Part shown: positions 1 through 8,442 of the stretch, in pieces
How the letters are laid out: every line of letters begins with the position of its first letter
Numbering within the stretch: the stretch's first letter is position 1
DNA from: an uncultured Flavobacteriaceae bacterium
Lineage (GTDB): Bacteria > Bacteroidota > Bacteroidia > Flavobacteriales > Flavobacteriaceae
Length of the DNA stretch: 64,000 nucleotides
Reading direction: 5' to 3'
Assembly (NCBI GenBank): GCA_938092005.1
Contig: CALKOU010000002.1
Coordinates: 124,001 to 188,000 of the forward strand
Position numbers and translations under genes: made by a program
Notes under the pieces: model-generated
Told to the model about the DNA's origin: nothing
Database searches by the model: none
What the model saw: the letters and a program-made list of their open reading frames with translations, nothing else

Positions 1-76
1 GCCCAAATACATCAACAGCAAAAAAAGTGCATAGCAGCACTAAAAACCCTAATTTTTTATTGGTTTTGCTTCCCAT
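1..76 (-). CDS. sprA: 5' end of secreted protein gene, probably gliding/T9SS protein SprA (partial)
   Basis: Only the first 25 codons lie in the window; the gene runs off the left edge. The start ATG (74-76, reverse) directly follows the ruvA stop. The peptide begins MGSKTNKK and continues with a hydrophobic stretch (GFLVLLCTFFAVDVFG), which is a signal peptide. No domain is visible. The identification as SprA rests on gene order: in Flavobacteriaceae the gene after ruvA is commonly sprA, the very large outer-membrane pore of the type IX secretion system. That is inference from synteny; any other exported protein would fit the visible residues. Confidence 0.5.
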   Translation of the reverse strand, partial: MGSKTNKKLGFLVLLCTFFAVDVFG

Positions 77-658
77 TTATAACTTGTTCAGTGCATTTTT
101 AATCAACCTGTCCACTGGCATGTCGGGTTCCACTTGCAACAGTCCGTCGACTATCTTTTGTGTTTGTTTTACAGGATAACCCAATACACTCAATGCAGAT
201 AACGCTTCATCACGCTGGGTATTGTTTGAAGTCAATGCAATTTCTTCATCACCCACTAAACCTGTTACTTTATCTCTTAAATCAACAATTACACGTTGTG
301 CTGTTTTAGCACCAATTCCTTTCACGGCTTGAATAGCAGCAACGTTATCGGTTTGTATGGCCTGTACCACTTCCTGTGGATTCATGGAAGACAAAACGGT
401 TCTTGCCGTGTTGGCGCCAATGCCACTTACACTTAACAACAAACGGAATACACTTCGCTCCACCTGATCCATAAAACCATAGAGCGTATGCGCATCTTCA
501 CGCACCTGCAGGTGTGTATGGATTCGTATTTGCTCATCTTCGGGGAGTTGGCCATACGTATTTAGCGAAATATGCACTTCATAGCCTACCCCGCTACAAT
601 CCACAACTATCGTTGTGGGGGTCTTGCTAACAAGTCTTCCTCTTAGTTGTGTTATCAT
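77..658 (-). CDS. ruvA: Holliday junction branch migration protein RuvA
   Basis: 193 residues, the usual RuvA length. RuvA binds the four-way DNA junction as a tetramer and loads the RuvB motor during recombinational repair. Visible are the N-terminal OB-fold (residues 1-65, starting MITQLRGRLV), the two helix-hairpin-helix motifs VSGIGANTARTV (about 77-88) and VKGIGAKTAQRV (about 112-123), and the C-terminal RuvB-contacting domain from about 147. The start overlaps the maeB stop by 4 bp (ATGA), so the two are translationally coupled. RuvB is encoded two genes upstream in the same run of minus-strand genes. Identification is secure. Confidence 0.97.
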   Translation of the reverse strand: MITQLRGRLVSKTPTTIVVDCSGVGYEVHISLNTYGQLPEDEQIRIHTHLQVREDAHTLYGFMDQVERSVFRLLLSVSGIGANTARTVLSSMNPQEVVQAIQTDNVAAIQAVKGIGAKTAQRVIVDLRDKVTGLVGDEEIALTSNNTQRDEALSALSVLGYPVKQTQKIVDGLLQVEPDMPVDRLIKNALNKL

Positions 659-2925
659 GTTTTTTTGTTTTGTGCGTCAACAGCTGCCACAGCTGTCATG
701 TGAACAATTTCATCAACGCTAGCCCCTAATTGTAAAATATGTACTGCATGTTTTAATCCCATCATAATGGGCCCAATAGACAACGCTTGATCCATTTCTT
801 TAATAAGTTTGTAGGCAATATTTGCTGCGTTCAAATCGGGAAACAACAACGTATTTACCTGCTTACCCGCAATTTTTGAAAATGGGAATTTATCTGTTAG
901 CATGGTTTTGTTGAGGGCAAAGTCTGCTTGAATAGGACCATCTACATCAATATCTGGCGTATAGCGATGCAATAACGAAACGGCTTGATTCACTCGCTGA
1001 GCGTCTTCGTTTTTAGAAGATCCAAAGTTGGAATACGATAGCATGGCTACTTTGGGTTGTATACCAAATAGGGTTGCCGTATGCGCCGTCATTTGTGCAA
1101 TTTTTGCTAAGTCTTTTGCGCTTGGATCAATATTAATCGAAGTGTCTGCCAAAAATAGCGGCCCGCGATTGGTAATCATAAGGTTGGTGGTTGCCACACG
1201 ATTTACACCATCAGCTCGATCAATAACATGTAGCACAGGTTTTAACACGTTAGGGTAACTGCGGCTATAACCCGAAATCATGGCGTCGGCATCTCCTTCA
1301 CGCACCATCATAGCAGCAAAATAATTACGCTCTCTCATCCGACTTTCCGCATCGTATAGCGTGACACCTTTGCGTTGGCGCAATTGCCAATAGGTTTTTG
1401 CGTAAGCTTCGCGCTGTTCTTTTACAGCTTCTTTTTTTGGGTCAATGATCGGGATATCTGCTTCAAACTCTAAGGCTCGCATGAGCTCGGTAATCCGTTC
1501 TTTGTTCCCCAACAGAATAGGGTGTGCAATTCCCTCTTCATACACCAATTGTGCTGCTTTTAACACATCCAATTCATCCCCTTCGGCATAGACAACACGT
1601 TGCAGTTTTCGCTTGGCTTGACTAGAAATAAGACGCACTAATTTTTTGTCAGAGCCTGTTCGCTGGTGTAATTCCTCTTGGTATTTTGCCCAGTCCGTAA
1701 TCGGAGCTTGCGCAACACCGCTTTCCATAGCCGCTTTAGCAACCGCCATGGGTATGGTGGCAATAAGGCGCGGATCAAAAGGTTTAGGAATGATGTAATC
1801 ATTACCAAAGGCAAGTTTGGTAGTGCCGTAAGCGATGTTCACTTGCTCGGGAACGGTTTCCTTTGCTAAATCCGCTAAGGCATGCACCGCAGCCATTTTC
1901 ATGGCTTCGTTGATTTTGGTTGCTCTAACATCTAATGCCCCTCGGAAAATAAACGGAAATCCAAGTACGTTATTAACTTGATTGGGGAAATCGGATCTTC
2001 CCGTAGCCATAATAACGTCATCTCTTGTGGCAACTGCAAGACTATAGTCAATCTCAGGATCAGGATTTGCCATAGCAAAAACAATGGGCTTTTCGGCCAT
2101 TGCTTGTAACATTTCGGTAGTCATGATATTGGCTTTTGAAAGGCCAATAAACACATCGGCGTCTTGCAACGCTTCCTCTAAGGTGTGTACATCATGCTTG
2201 GTTGCAAACTCTTGTTTTTGTGGTGTTAGTTGTTCTCGGTCTGCTCGTATGATTCCTTTGCTATCGGTCATCATCATGTTTTGCGGCAATACGCCCAATG
2301 CCCGGTAGAGACGTGCACAAGAAATAGCGGCCGCTCCAGCACCACTAATGACCATTTTGATAGATGCCATGTCTTTATTGGCAAGCTCAACAGCGTTCAA
2401 CAAAGCAGCACCAGAAATGATAGCCGTCCCGTGTTGATCGTCGTGCATCACGGGAATATTAAGTTCCGCTACCAAGCGTCGCTCAATTTCAAAAGCCTCA
2501 GGGGCCTTAATATCTTCAAGGTTAATACCTCCAAAAGTTGGGGCAATATTTTTTACGGTTTCAACAAATGCATCTACATCTTTTGTGTCCACTTCAATGT
2601 CAAACACATCAATTCCAGCAAAGATTTTGAACAGCAATCCCTTACCTTCCATCACGGGTTTTGATGCTTCGGGTCCAATGTCTCCCAATCCCAAAACGGC
2701 AGTACCGTTAGAAATCACGGCAACCAAATTGGCTTTATTGGTGTATCGATAAACGTTTTCGGGTGTTTTTTCAATCTCCAAACAGGGTGCTGCTACACCT
2801 GGAGAATAGGCTAATGATAGGTCTCGTTGACTGGTGTAAGGTTTACTTGGGATTACTTCAAGCTTCCCCGGTTTTGGCTTTGCGTGATATACAAGTGCCT
2901 CGCGCCGTTTGCTTTCTTTGCTCAT
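655..2925 (-). CDS. maeB: NADP-dependent malic enzyme with phosphotransacetylase-like C-terminal domain (MaeB type)
   Basis: 756 residues. Oxidatively decarboxylates malate to pyruvate and produces NADPH. The N-terminal part (to about residue 420) is the malic enzyme: the tyrosine region LAYSPGVAAPC, the metal-binding stretch HDDQHGTAI, the nucleotide-binding loop SGAGAAAISCARL, and ANPDPEI. The C-terminal 325 residues resemble phosphate acetyltransferase (VVYAEGDELDVLKAAQ onwards, ADAMISG, then the closing LGASVDEIVHMTAVAA). In MaeB-type enzymes this part serves acetyl-CoA regulation and oligomerisation and is not a proven catalyst. It sits between ruvA and queG on the same strand with 34 bp upstream, as in many Flavobacteriaceae. 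Confidence 0.96.
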   Translation of the reverse strand: MSKESKRREALVYHAKPKPGKLEVIPSKPYTSQRDLSLAYSPGVAAPCLEIEKTPENVYRYTNKANLVAVISNGTAVLGLGDIGPEASKPVMEGKGLLFKIFAGIDVFDIEVDTKDVDAFVETVKNIAPTFGGINLEDIKAPEAFEIERRLVAELNIPVMHDDQHGTAIISGAALLNAVELANKDMASIKMVISGAGAAAISCARLYRALGVLPQNMMMTDSKGIIRADREQLTPQKQEFATKHDVHTLEEALQDADVFIGLSKANIMTTEMLQAMAEKPIVFAMANPDPEIDYSLAVATRDDVIMATGRSDFPNQVNNVLGFPFIFRGALDVRATKINEAMKMAAVHALADLAKETVPEQVNIAYGTTKLAFGNDYIIPKPFDPRLIATIPMAVAKAAMESGVAQAPITDWAKYQEELHQRTGSDKKLVRLISSQAKRKLQRVVYAEGDELDVLKAAQLVYEEGIAHPILLGNKERITELMRALEFEADIPIIDPKKEAVKEQREAYAKTYWQLRQRKGVTLYDAESRMRERNYFAAMMVREGDADAMISGYSRSYPNVLKPVLHVIDRADGVNRVATTNLMITNRGPLFLADTSINIDPSAKDLAKIAQMTAHTATLFGIQPKVAMLSYSNFGSSKNEDAQRVNQAVSLLHRYTPDIDVDGPIQADFALNKTMLTDKFPFSKIAGKQVNTLLFPDLNAANIAYKLIKEMDQALSIGPIMMGLKHAVHILQLGASVDEIVHMTAVAAVDAQNKKT

Positions 2926-2959
2926 AGGGTTTAAAAAAAGTGAAGGTATTGAATTATTG

Positions 2960-3883
2960 CTATTTTAAAAAAGCTAAATTACGTTTTAATCCCTCAAATC
3001 CTGTACGCTGAACAGCACTTGCTTCAAACAATCGATTAAAGACCTCCTCCGTGATATCTTCCCAATCATTTTTTGTCATGCTCATAAGTTCGGGTTTGGG
3101 TAAAAAATCAGGTTCGCTATGTGGTTGTGAAAACCGATTCCAGGGACAAACTTCTTGGCAAATATCACAGCCAAACGCCCAATTATCAAATTGTCCTTTT
3201 ACTTCTGCTGGAATCGCATCTTTAAGCTCAATGGTAAAATACGAAATACACTTGCTAGCGTCCATTTGGTAAGGAGCCACAAAAGCGTTGGTTGGGCAGG
3301 CATCTAAGCAAGCCGTGCAACTACCACAATGATCTGTTACCGCTGTGTCGTACTCAAGTTCTAAGTCTATAATGATTTCCGCAATAAAAAAATAAGATCC
3401 GTTTTGCTTGCGAATGAGGTTGGTGTTTTTACCTACCCAACCTAAGCCACTTTTAGCCGCCCATGCTTTTTCAAGTACGGGAGCAGAATCAACAAACACA
3501 CGTCCTTCCACCGCGCCAATTTTGGTTTGGATTTCGTGCATAAACGCAAAGAGTTTGTCTTTCACCACACGGTGGTAATCTTTACCGTAAGCATAGCGTG
3601 CCACCTTAGGAGCATTTTCATCCGTTGGTAACGAATTGGGAAAGTAATTGAACAACAAGGAAACCACACTTTTTGATCCCGGCACCAATTTACGTGGGTC
3701 CAAACGCTTATCAAAGTTGCGCGCCATATACCCCATTTCTCCATGGTAGTTTTGTGTGAGCCATTGCTCCAATCTTGGCGCTTCTTCTTCTAAAAAATCG
3801 GCTTTTGAAATGCCACAAGCCATAAAGCCCAAGTCTTGGGCTATTTGTTTGACAATCGCAGCATGCTGTGCTGCACCACTCAA
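2960..3883 (-). CDS. queG: Epoxyqueuosine reductase QueG
   Basis: 307 residues. Catalyses the last step of queuosine synthesis in tRNA, the cobalamin-dependent reduction of epoxyqueuosine. The two [4Fe-4S] motifs are complete: [12 protein letters not shown] (about 186-197) and CDICQEVCP (about 239-247), followed by PWNRF. The catalytic-domain signature [22 protein letters not shown] lies at about 131-152, with its aspartate intact. The start ATG overlaps the ruvB stop by 4 bp, so QueG is translated coupled to RuvB. It is shorter than the HEAT-repeat-containing QueG proteins, but this length is common in Bacteroidota. Confidence 0.96.
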   Translation of the reverse strand: MSGAAQHAAIVKQIAQDLGFMACGISKADFLEEEAPRLEQWLTQNYHGEMGYMARNFDKRLDPRKLVPGSKSVVSLLFNYFPNSLPTDENAPKVARYAYGKDYHRVVKDKLFAFMHEIQTKIGAVEGRVFVDSAPVLEKAWAAKSGLGWVGKNTNLIRKQNGSYFFIAEIIIDLELEYDTAVTDHCGSCTACLDACPTNAFVAPYQMDASKCISYFTIELKDAIPAEVKGQFDNWAFGCDICQEVCPWNRFSQPHSEPDFLPKPELMSMTKNDWEDITEEVFNRLFEASAVQRTGFEGLKRNLAFLK

Positions 3884-4902
3884 AATAATCCTTTTTGGGA
3901 ATTTGGCATGGACTTGCCCAAATGGCGGTATGCCTTTTCGGTAACCTCTCTTCCACGAGGTGTACGCATAATAAACCCCTCTTGAATCAGAAAAGGCTCG
4001 TACACTTCTTCGATGGTTTCACCATTTTCAGAAACGGCTGTTGCAAGTGTGGTAATCCCCACTGGGCCGCCCTTAAATTTGTCTATCAGGGTTGTCAAGA
4101 TTTTGTTGTCCATTTCGTCCAATCCATTTGCATCAACATTTAGTGCTTTTAACCCAATTTGGGTAATGTCAATATTGATGGTACCATCTCCTTTGATTTG
4201 CGCAAAATCACGAATACGGCGCAACAGAGCGTTGGCAATACGAGGTGTTCCGCGACTCCTACTGGCAATTTCAATAGCAGCCTTATCGTGAATGGGAATG
4301 TTTAAAATTTCTGCGCTTCGCGTTACAATACCTGCCAATATTTCTGTTGAATAATATTCCAAACGGCTGTTGATGCCAAAACGAGCACGCATGGGTGCCG
4401 TTAGCAATCCCGATCTAGTGGTGGCTCCCACCAGCGTAAAAGGGCTTAATTCTATTTGAACGGAACGTGCATTTGGCCCCGTTTCGATCATGATGTCAAT
4501 GCGGTAGTCTTCCATTGCAGAGTATAAATACTCCTCCACAATAGGGCTAAGTCTGTGAATTTCATCAATAAACAAAACGTCTCGTGGCTGGAGGTTCGTA
4601 AGCAAGCCTGCTAAATCACCCGGCTTGTCAAGTACCGGCCCTGACGTGAGTTTAAGGTTTACGCCCAGCTCATGTGCAAGTATGTGGGCAAGTGTGGTTT
4701 TTCCAAGTCCCGGTGGGCCGTGCAACAGCGTATGATCAAGGGCTTCTTCCCGTTGATTGGCTGCCGCAACAAAAATTTCCAAATTTTCGAGCACTTGCGG
4801 CTGACCGCTAAAGTCATCAAACGAAAGTGGACGTAAAGCACGATCAATATCATGCTCCTCATGACTTAAGTGTTCTCCAGTGGGATCGAGGTTTTCATTC
4901 AT
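3880..4902 (-). CDS. ruvB: Holliday junction branch migration ATPase RuvB
   Basis: 340 residues. Hexameric AAA+ motor that drives branch migration with RuvA. Walker A is GPPGLGKTT (about 62-70), Walker B DEIHRL (about 113-118), sensor 1 GATTRSG, and the arginine-finger region MRARFG. The C-terminal winged helix follows ([10 protein letters not shown] to [18 protein letters not shown]). The start MNENLDP matches the usual start of flavobacterial RuvB proteins as I know them. A good promoter (see 4908-4941) places the transcript start at or within a few bases of this ATG, so the message may be nearly leaderless. Followed by queG with a 4-bp overlap. Confidence 0.97.
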   Translation of the reverse strand: MNENLDPTGEHLSHEEHDIDRALRPLSFDDFSGQPQVLENLEIFVAAANQREEALDHTLLHGPPGLGKTTLAHILAHELGVNLKLTSGPVLDKPGDLAGLLTNLQPRDVLFIDEIHRLSPIVEEYLYSAMEDYRIDIMIETGPNARSVQIELSPFTLVGATTRSGLLTAPMRARFGINSRLEYYSTEILAGIVTRSAEILNIPIHDKAAIEIASRSRGTPRIANALLRRIRDFAQIKGDGTINIDITQIGLKALNVDANGLDEMDNKILTTLIDKFKGGPVGITTLATAVSENGETIEEVYEPFLIQEGFIMRTPRGREVTEKAYRHLGKSMPNSQKGLF

Positions 4903-4907
4903 CCACC

Positions 4908-4941
4908 CAAAGATACGGAAAAGAAAAAGCTCTTACACAAA
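4908..4941 (-). promoter_or_regulatory. Candidate promoter of ruvB-queG-maeB-ruvA
   Basis: Reading the minus strand: TTTG (4941-4938), 22 bp spacer, TATCTTTG (4915-4908). This matches the Bacteroidota -33/-7 consensus TTTG...TAnnTTTG, with a spacer at the long end of the range. The predicted transcript start falls at about 4901-4904, essentially on the ruvB ATG. The -33 box lies inside the 3' end of the fnr remnant. Confidence 0.5.
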
Positions 4942-5216
4942 TGCATTATTTGCACGATAGCCTTCCACCAAGAGATGTAATGCTTGCTCGTTGCTTAGGT
5001 AAATGGCTTTTTTGTGGGTTCTTACCCAGCCGTTACGTTCAAAACGTTTTAGGGTACGGATCATGGACTCGGTTGCGGTACCAATAAAATTGGCCATTTC
5101 TGCACGTTTCATGTAAATGTTTAAGGCACCATCGGGTTGCGTACCGAACTCATCTTTAATATACAGCAGTAACGAAGCCAAGCGTTCCCCAACTTGATGC
5201 TGTCCCATGGTTACGA
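4933..5216 (-). pseudogene. Truncated Crp/Fnr-family regulator: only the C-terminal DNA-binding domain remains
   Basis: About 95 residues with the pattern of the Crp/Fnr winged helix-turn-helix: a helix RLASLLLYIKDEFG, then RAEMANFIGTATESMIRTL as the HTH, and RNGWV in the wing. The roughly 130-residue cyclic-nucleotide/effector-binding domain and the dimer helix that should precede it are missing. At about 5205-5216 the sequence changes abruptly into the coding sequence of a SafE-like protein on the opposite strand. With no effector domain and no own promoter visible, it is most likely a dead stump. A short free-standing HTH protein starting at an internal ATG is possible but less likely. See the finding on the deletion scar. 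Confidence 0.7.
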
Positions 5217-5591
5217 TGCGGATTGGTGTACACTGCATTAGCGGCAAGCACTGCCTTTTTTGATCCTATCAAAGGGGCGCTATTTATGTGTTTTTTTGGA
5301 CTTGGAACATTGCCAGCTATGGGAATCGTATATCTATTGCCAACATCCATAATGCTTCCCAAAAAGAAACTTCTTCGCTTTGCATTGCCCCTAACAACAG
5401 CATTGGTCGGAATATTACTTATCCTTAGGGGTTTGGCTATTGGTGTGCCTTTATTGTCGCCTGCAAGTCAGCAATTAAACGTAATGCCACACAGCAGCCA
5501 ATACAATTGTGTTAAGACAATTGAATTACATCAAGGTGTAAAAAAAATCCCGTTGCTGGAGTTGCAACGGGATGAAATTCTAGTGTTGTAG
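5217..5591 (+). pseudogene. Truncated SafE/UreH-like transmembrane protein: C-terminal part only
   Basis: The open frame reads CGLVYTALAAS at its left end. That corresponds to the internal LPCGLVY motif of sulfite exporter TauE/SafE (UreH-like) proteins, here with L and R before the C. It continues through KGALFMCFFGLGTLPAMG and two more hydrophobic segments (ALPLTTALVGILLILRGLAIGV). The N-terminal half, including the start and first membrane segments, is absent; the sequence to the left is the fnr stump. The frame runs through the coxA terminator hairpin and stops inside the 3' end of coxA on the other strand, so the natural C-terminus has probably also decayed. In Flavobacteriaceae this gene is typically the last of the cbb3-oxidase (cco) cluster. 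Confidence 0.7.
5540..5572 (-). terminator. Intrinsic terminator of the act-cox operon
   Basis: A perfect 9-bp stem (5548-5556 with 5564-5572, TCCCGTTGC/GCAACGGGA) with a 7-nt loop. Read on the minus strand it is followed by eight T residues (5547-5540). It begins 8 bp after the coxA stop, which is the right place and direction to end the operon. Confidence 0.85.
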
Positions 5592-7343
5592 TTCTTCTTC
5601 GCCTTCGGCTAGTGGAACGTTTTGTGGGATAAAATCCTCATCGTGTCCTGGCTTGGAGTAATCATACGCCCAACGGTGTACGTGAGGAATTTCCTTTGGC
5701 CAGTTCCCGTGGATATGTTCTACTGGTGTTGTCCATTCTAAGGTGTTGGATTTCCAAGGATTCTGTACTGCTTTTTTGCCGTAGAAAATACTACTAATAA
5801 AATTGTACAAGAACACCAATTGTGCTGCACCTGCAATTAGTGCAAAAATGGTAATGACAACGTTAATGTTTGCAAGGTCGTCGAAATATGGAAATGCCGT
5901 GTTAGAGTAATAACGTCTTGGTAATCCTGCCATTCCAATAAAGTGCATCGGGAAAAAGACTCCGTACGCACAAACAGCCGTTACCCAAAAGTGAACATAT
6001 CCTAGGTTTTTGTTCATCATACGACCAAACATTTTTGGGAACCAATGATAAACACCTGCAAATAATCCATAGAGTGCCGATATACCCATTACCAAGTGGA
6101 AGTGTGCCACTACAAAATAGGTGTCGTGTACGTTAATGTCTAGTGTACTATCCCCAAGAATAATTCCGGTTAAACCTCCGGTAATAAATGTTGAAACCAA
6201 ACCAATGGAAAACAACATTCCAGGATTTAATTGGAGATTACCTTTCCACAGTGTGGTGATATAATTAAATGCTTTTACCGCTGAAGGGATCGCAATCAAT
6301 AGCGTTGTAAACGTAAATACAGAACCTAAGAATGGATTCATTCCTGAAATAAACATGTGGTGCCCCCAAACAATGGTTGAAAGGAACGCAATAGCTAGAA
6401 TAGAAGCCACCATAGCACGATATCCAAAAATGGGTTTACGTGCATTTGTAGCCAATACTTCGGAAGTAATTCCTAGTGCTGGTAACAGTACAATATATAC
6501 TTCAGGGTGCCCTAAGAACCAAAACAAATGTTCATATAAAACGGGCGAACCACCTTGGTAGTGTAAAACTTCACCTTGAATGAAAATATCGGACAAAAAG
6601 AATGATGTTCCAAAACTTCTATCCATGATCAACAACAAAGCTGCAGATAATAAAACAGGAAACGAAACCACACCAATGATAGCCGTTACAAAGAACGCCC
6701 AAATGGTCAATGGTAAACGTGTCATGGACATTCCTTTCGTACGCAAGTTGATTACCGTAACAATATAGTTTAGTGATCCCAATAATGAAGACGCAATAAA
6801 GATGGCCATAGATACCAACCAAAGCGTCATTCCAAGACCAGAACCAGGTTGTGCTTGTGGCAAGGCGCTAAGCGGAGGGTATATGGTCCAACCCGCAGCA
6901 GCCGGCCCCGATTCTACGAAAAGGGAAGCAATCATGATAACTGATGATAGGAAAAATAACCAATAGGATATCATGTTTAAAAGACCCGATGCCATATCAC
7001 GTGCACCAATCTGCAATGGAATAAGGAGGTTACTAAACGTACCGCTCAGTCCAGCGGTTAATACAAAGAACACCATTAACGTACCGTGTATGGTTACCAA
7101 TGCCAAATAGACATTTGGATCCATCACCCCTTCAGGTGCCCATTTTCCTAAGAACGTTTCAAAAACCCAGAATGATTTTTCTGGCCAAGCCAATTGAAGG
7201 CGGAACAACAAGGACATAGCAATACCAATGATACCCATTATCAACCCTGTTATCAGGTATTGTTTGGCAATCATCTTATGGTCTTGACTAAAGATGTACT
7301 TGGTAATAAATGTTTCTTTATGATGTGCGTGATCTGCTCCCAT
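5580..7343 (-). CDS. coxA: Cytochrome c oxidase subunit I (aa3-type)
   Basis: 587 residues from the ATG at 7343 (MGADHAHH), 10 nt after the coxB stop. An in-frame TTG at 7376 would overlap coxB by 23 bp and is less likely. This is the catalytic haem-copper subunit in the inner membrane that reduces oxygen. Seen: about 12 membrane segments; the CuB/haem ligands in WFLGHPEVYI, WGHHMFISG and HDTYFVVAHFHLVMG. The HPEVY tyrosine, which crosslinks to a CuB histidine, is present. The C-terminal tail is soluble. It is the last gene of the act-cox operon; no subunit III gene follows. Confidence 0.96.
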   Translation of the reverse strand: MGADHAHHKETFITKYIFSQDHKMIAKQYLITGLIMGIIGIAMSLLFRLQLAWPEKSFWVFETFLGKWAPEGVMDPNVYLALVTIHGTLMVFFVLTAGLSGTFSNLLIPLQIGARDMASGLLNMISYWLFFLSSVIMIASLFVESGPAAAGWTIYPPLSALPQAQPGSGLGMTLWLVSMAIFIASSLLGSLNYIVTVINLRTKGMSMTRLPLTIWAFFVTAIIGVVSFPVLLSAALLLIMDRSFGTSFFLSDIFIQGEVLHYQGGSPVLYEHLFWFLGHPEVYIVLLPALGITSEVLATNARKPIFGYRAMVASILAIAFLSTIVWGHHMFISGMNPFLGSVFTFTTLLIAIPSAVKAFNYITTLWKGNLQLNPGMLFSIGLVSTFITGGLTGIILGDSTLDINVHDTYFVVAHFHLVMGISALYGLFAGVYHWFPKMFGRMMNKNLGYVHFWVTAVCAYGVFFPMHFIGMAGLPRRYYSNTAFPYFDDLANINVVITIFALIAGAAQLVFLYNFISSIFYGKKAVQNPWKSNTLEWTTPVEHIHGNWPKEIPHVHRWAYDYSKPGHDEDFIPQNVPLAEGEEELQH

Positions 7344-7353
7344 AGCTATCTTT

Positions 7354-8427
7354 TTACTGTTGGATGGTTTGGGCAAAGGTAGTTTGCTGTGCCAACCAAT
7401 TGTTAAAATCTTTTTCTTCTTCTACCACAATTTTCATTTGCATGTTGTAGTGTGATGCACCACAAATTTTGTTGCAAAGTAACAAATAATCAAACTGATA
7501 CGCATCCAAGCCTTCTTCCCCTTTGGCCATTAATGCTTGGGTGTTATCATATCTAATTTTATTAATCTTAGCCACTTTAGCGGCCATTTCTGGTGTTTGT
7601 CGCATCTCCTCTGTAGTCATGGTAGGGGTAAATGCAAATTCGGTAATCATTCCAGGAACGCAATTCATTTGTGCTCTAAAGTGTGGCATGTATGCAGAAT
7701 GCAATACATCTTGCGAACGCATTTTAAAAATTACTTCACGTCCTTTTGGCAAGTGTAATTCTTGGACGATTACGTCATCTAATCCATTGGGGTCAGAGGA
7801 GTCAATACCAACCAGATTTCGCCCCTCATAATCTTGTAAAAAGCGAACGTTAGCATCTCCTAAAACACCATCTTCACCGGCGTAGCGCGCCTTCCAGTTA
7901 AATTGTTGTGCATAAAGCTCAACAACTAACGCCTCGTCGTTATCTTCAATATTCATAATTGAAGTCCACGTGAAAAGACCATACATGATTAAACCAGCTA
8001 GGGTAATTACAGGGATAATAGTCCAAATAAATTCGAGTTTATCGTTGTCCGCATAGAACAATGCTTTTTGCTCTTTACGACCGCGGTATTTCCATGAGAA
8101 ATAGTGCAACAACGCTTGCGTAATGGTTTGAACAAAAAAGATAAGCGCAAACGAAATCCACATCAAACGGTCAATGTCTTGACCATGTTCTGAAGCTGAT
8201 TCGGGTAGCAAAACATCTCCCCAAGCCCAAAAAGAATAAATGGTGATTAAATATATAAACACCAAAAAGGCGAACATCAATTGACCATTCCAGTTGTTGT
8301 CTTTATCGTTGGCAACTTGAGAATCGTCTTTGGTTTTGTTGAATTGAGAAAGCTCAAAAATCTTGGTGATTTGCCAAATGGCAACCCCCACTAAAACCAA
8401 AATCACAAAAAGAATAGCTGTAGTCAT
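7354..8427 (-). CDS. coxB: Cytochrome c oxidase subunit II
   Basis: 357 residues. Carries the CuA centre that receives electrons from cytochrome c. Three hydrophobic segments are visible (residues 1-20, about 48-70 and about 90-112), then another before the periplasmic cupredoxin domain, which begins at EALVVELYAQQFNWKARY. CuA ligands are seen in HSAYMPHF and in CNKICGASHYNM (two Cys, His, Met). The glutamate usual in the CuA loop is lysine here (CNKIC), as I know from other Bacteroidota. It is longer than proteobacterial CoxB because of an N-terminal membrane segment and a 40-residue insertion. Encoded between actF and coxA. Confidence 0.95.
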   Translation of the reverse strand: MTTAILFVILVLVGVAIWQITKIFELSQFNKTKDDSQVANDKDNNWNGQLMFAFLVFIYLITIYSFWAWGDVLLPESASEHGQDIDRLMWISFALIFFVQTITQALLHYFSWKYRGRKEQKALFYADNDKLEFIWTIIPVITLAGLIMYGLFTWTSIMNIEDNDEALVVELYAQQFNWKARYAGEDGVLGDANVRFLQDYEGRNLVGIDSSDPNGLDDVIVQELHLPKGREVIFKMRSQDVLHSAYMPHFRAQMNCVPGMITEFAFTPTMTTEEMRQTPEMAAKVAKINKIRYDNTQALMAKGEEGLDAYQFDYLLLCNKICGASHYNMQMKIVVEEEKDFNNWLAQQTTFAQTIQQ

Positions 8428-8442
8428 TTATCTGTTTCCTAA

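Noticed and set aside
2230-2664. 144-codon open frame antisense to maeB
   Set aside because: Shadow of the malic enzyme domain with no ribosome-binding or promoter support.
5223-5591. Reading the SafE-like frame as a complete 122-residue gene from a TTG start
   Set aside because: The homology begins in the middle of a conserved family motif immediately next to another truncated gene, and the C-terminus reads through the coxA terminator; a remnant is the simpler reading.
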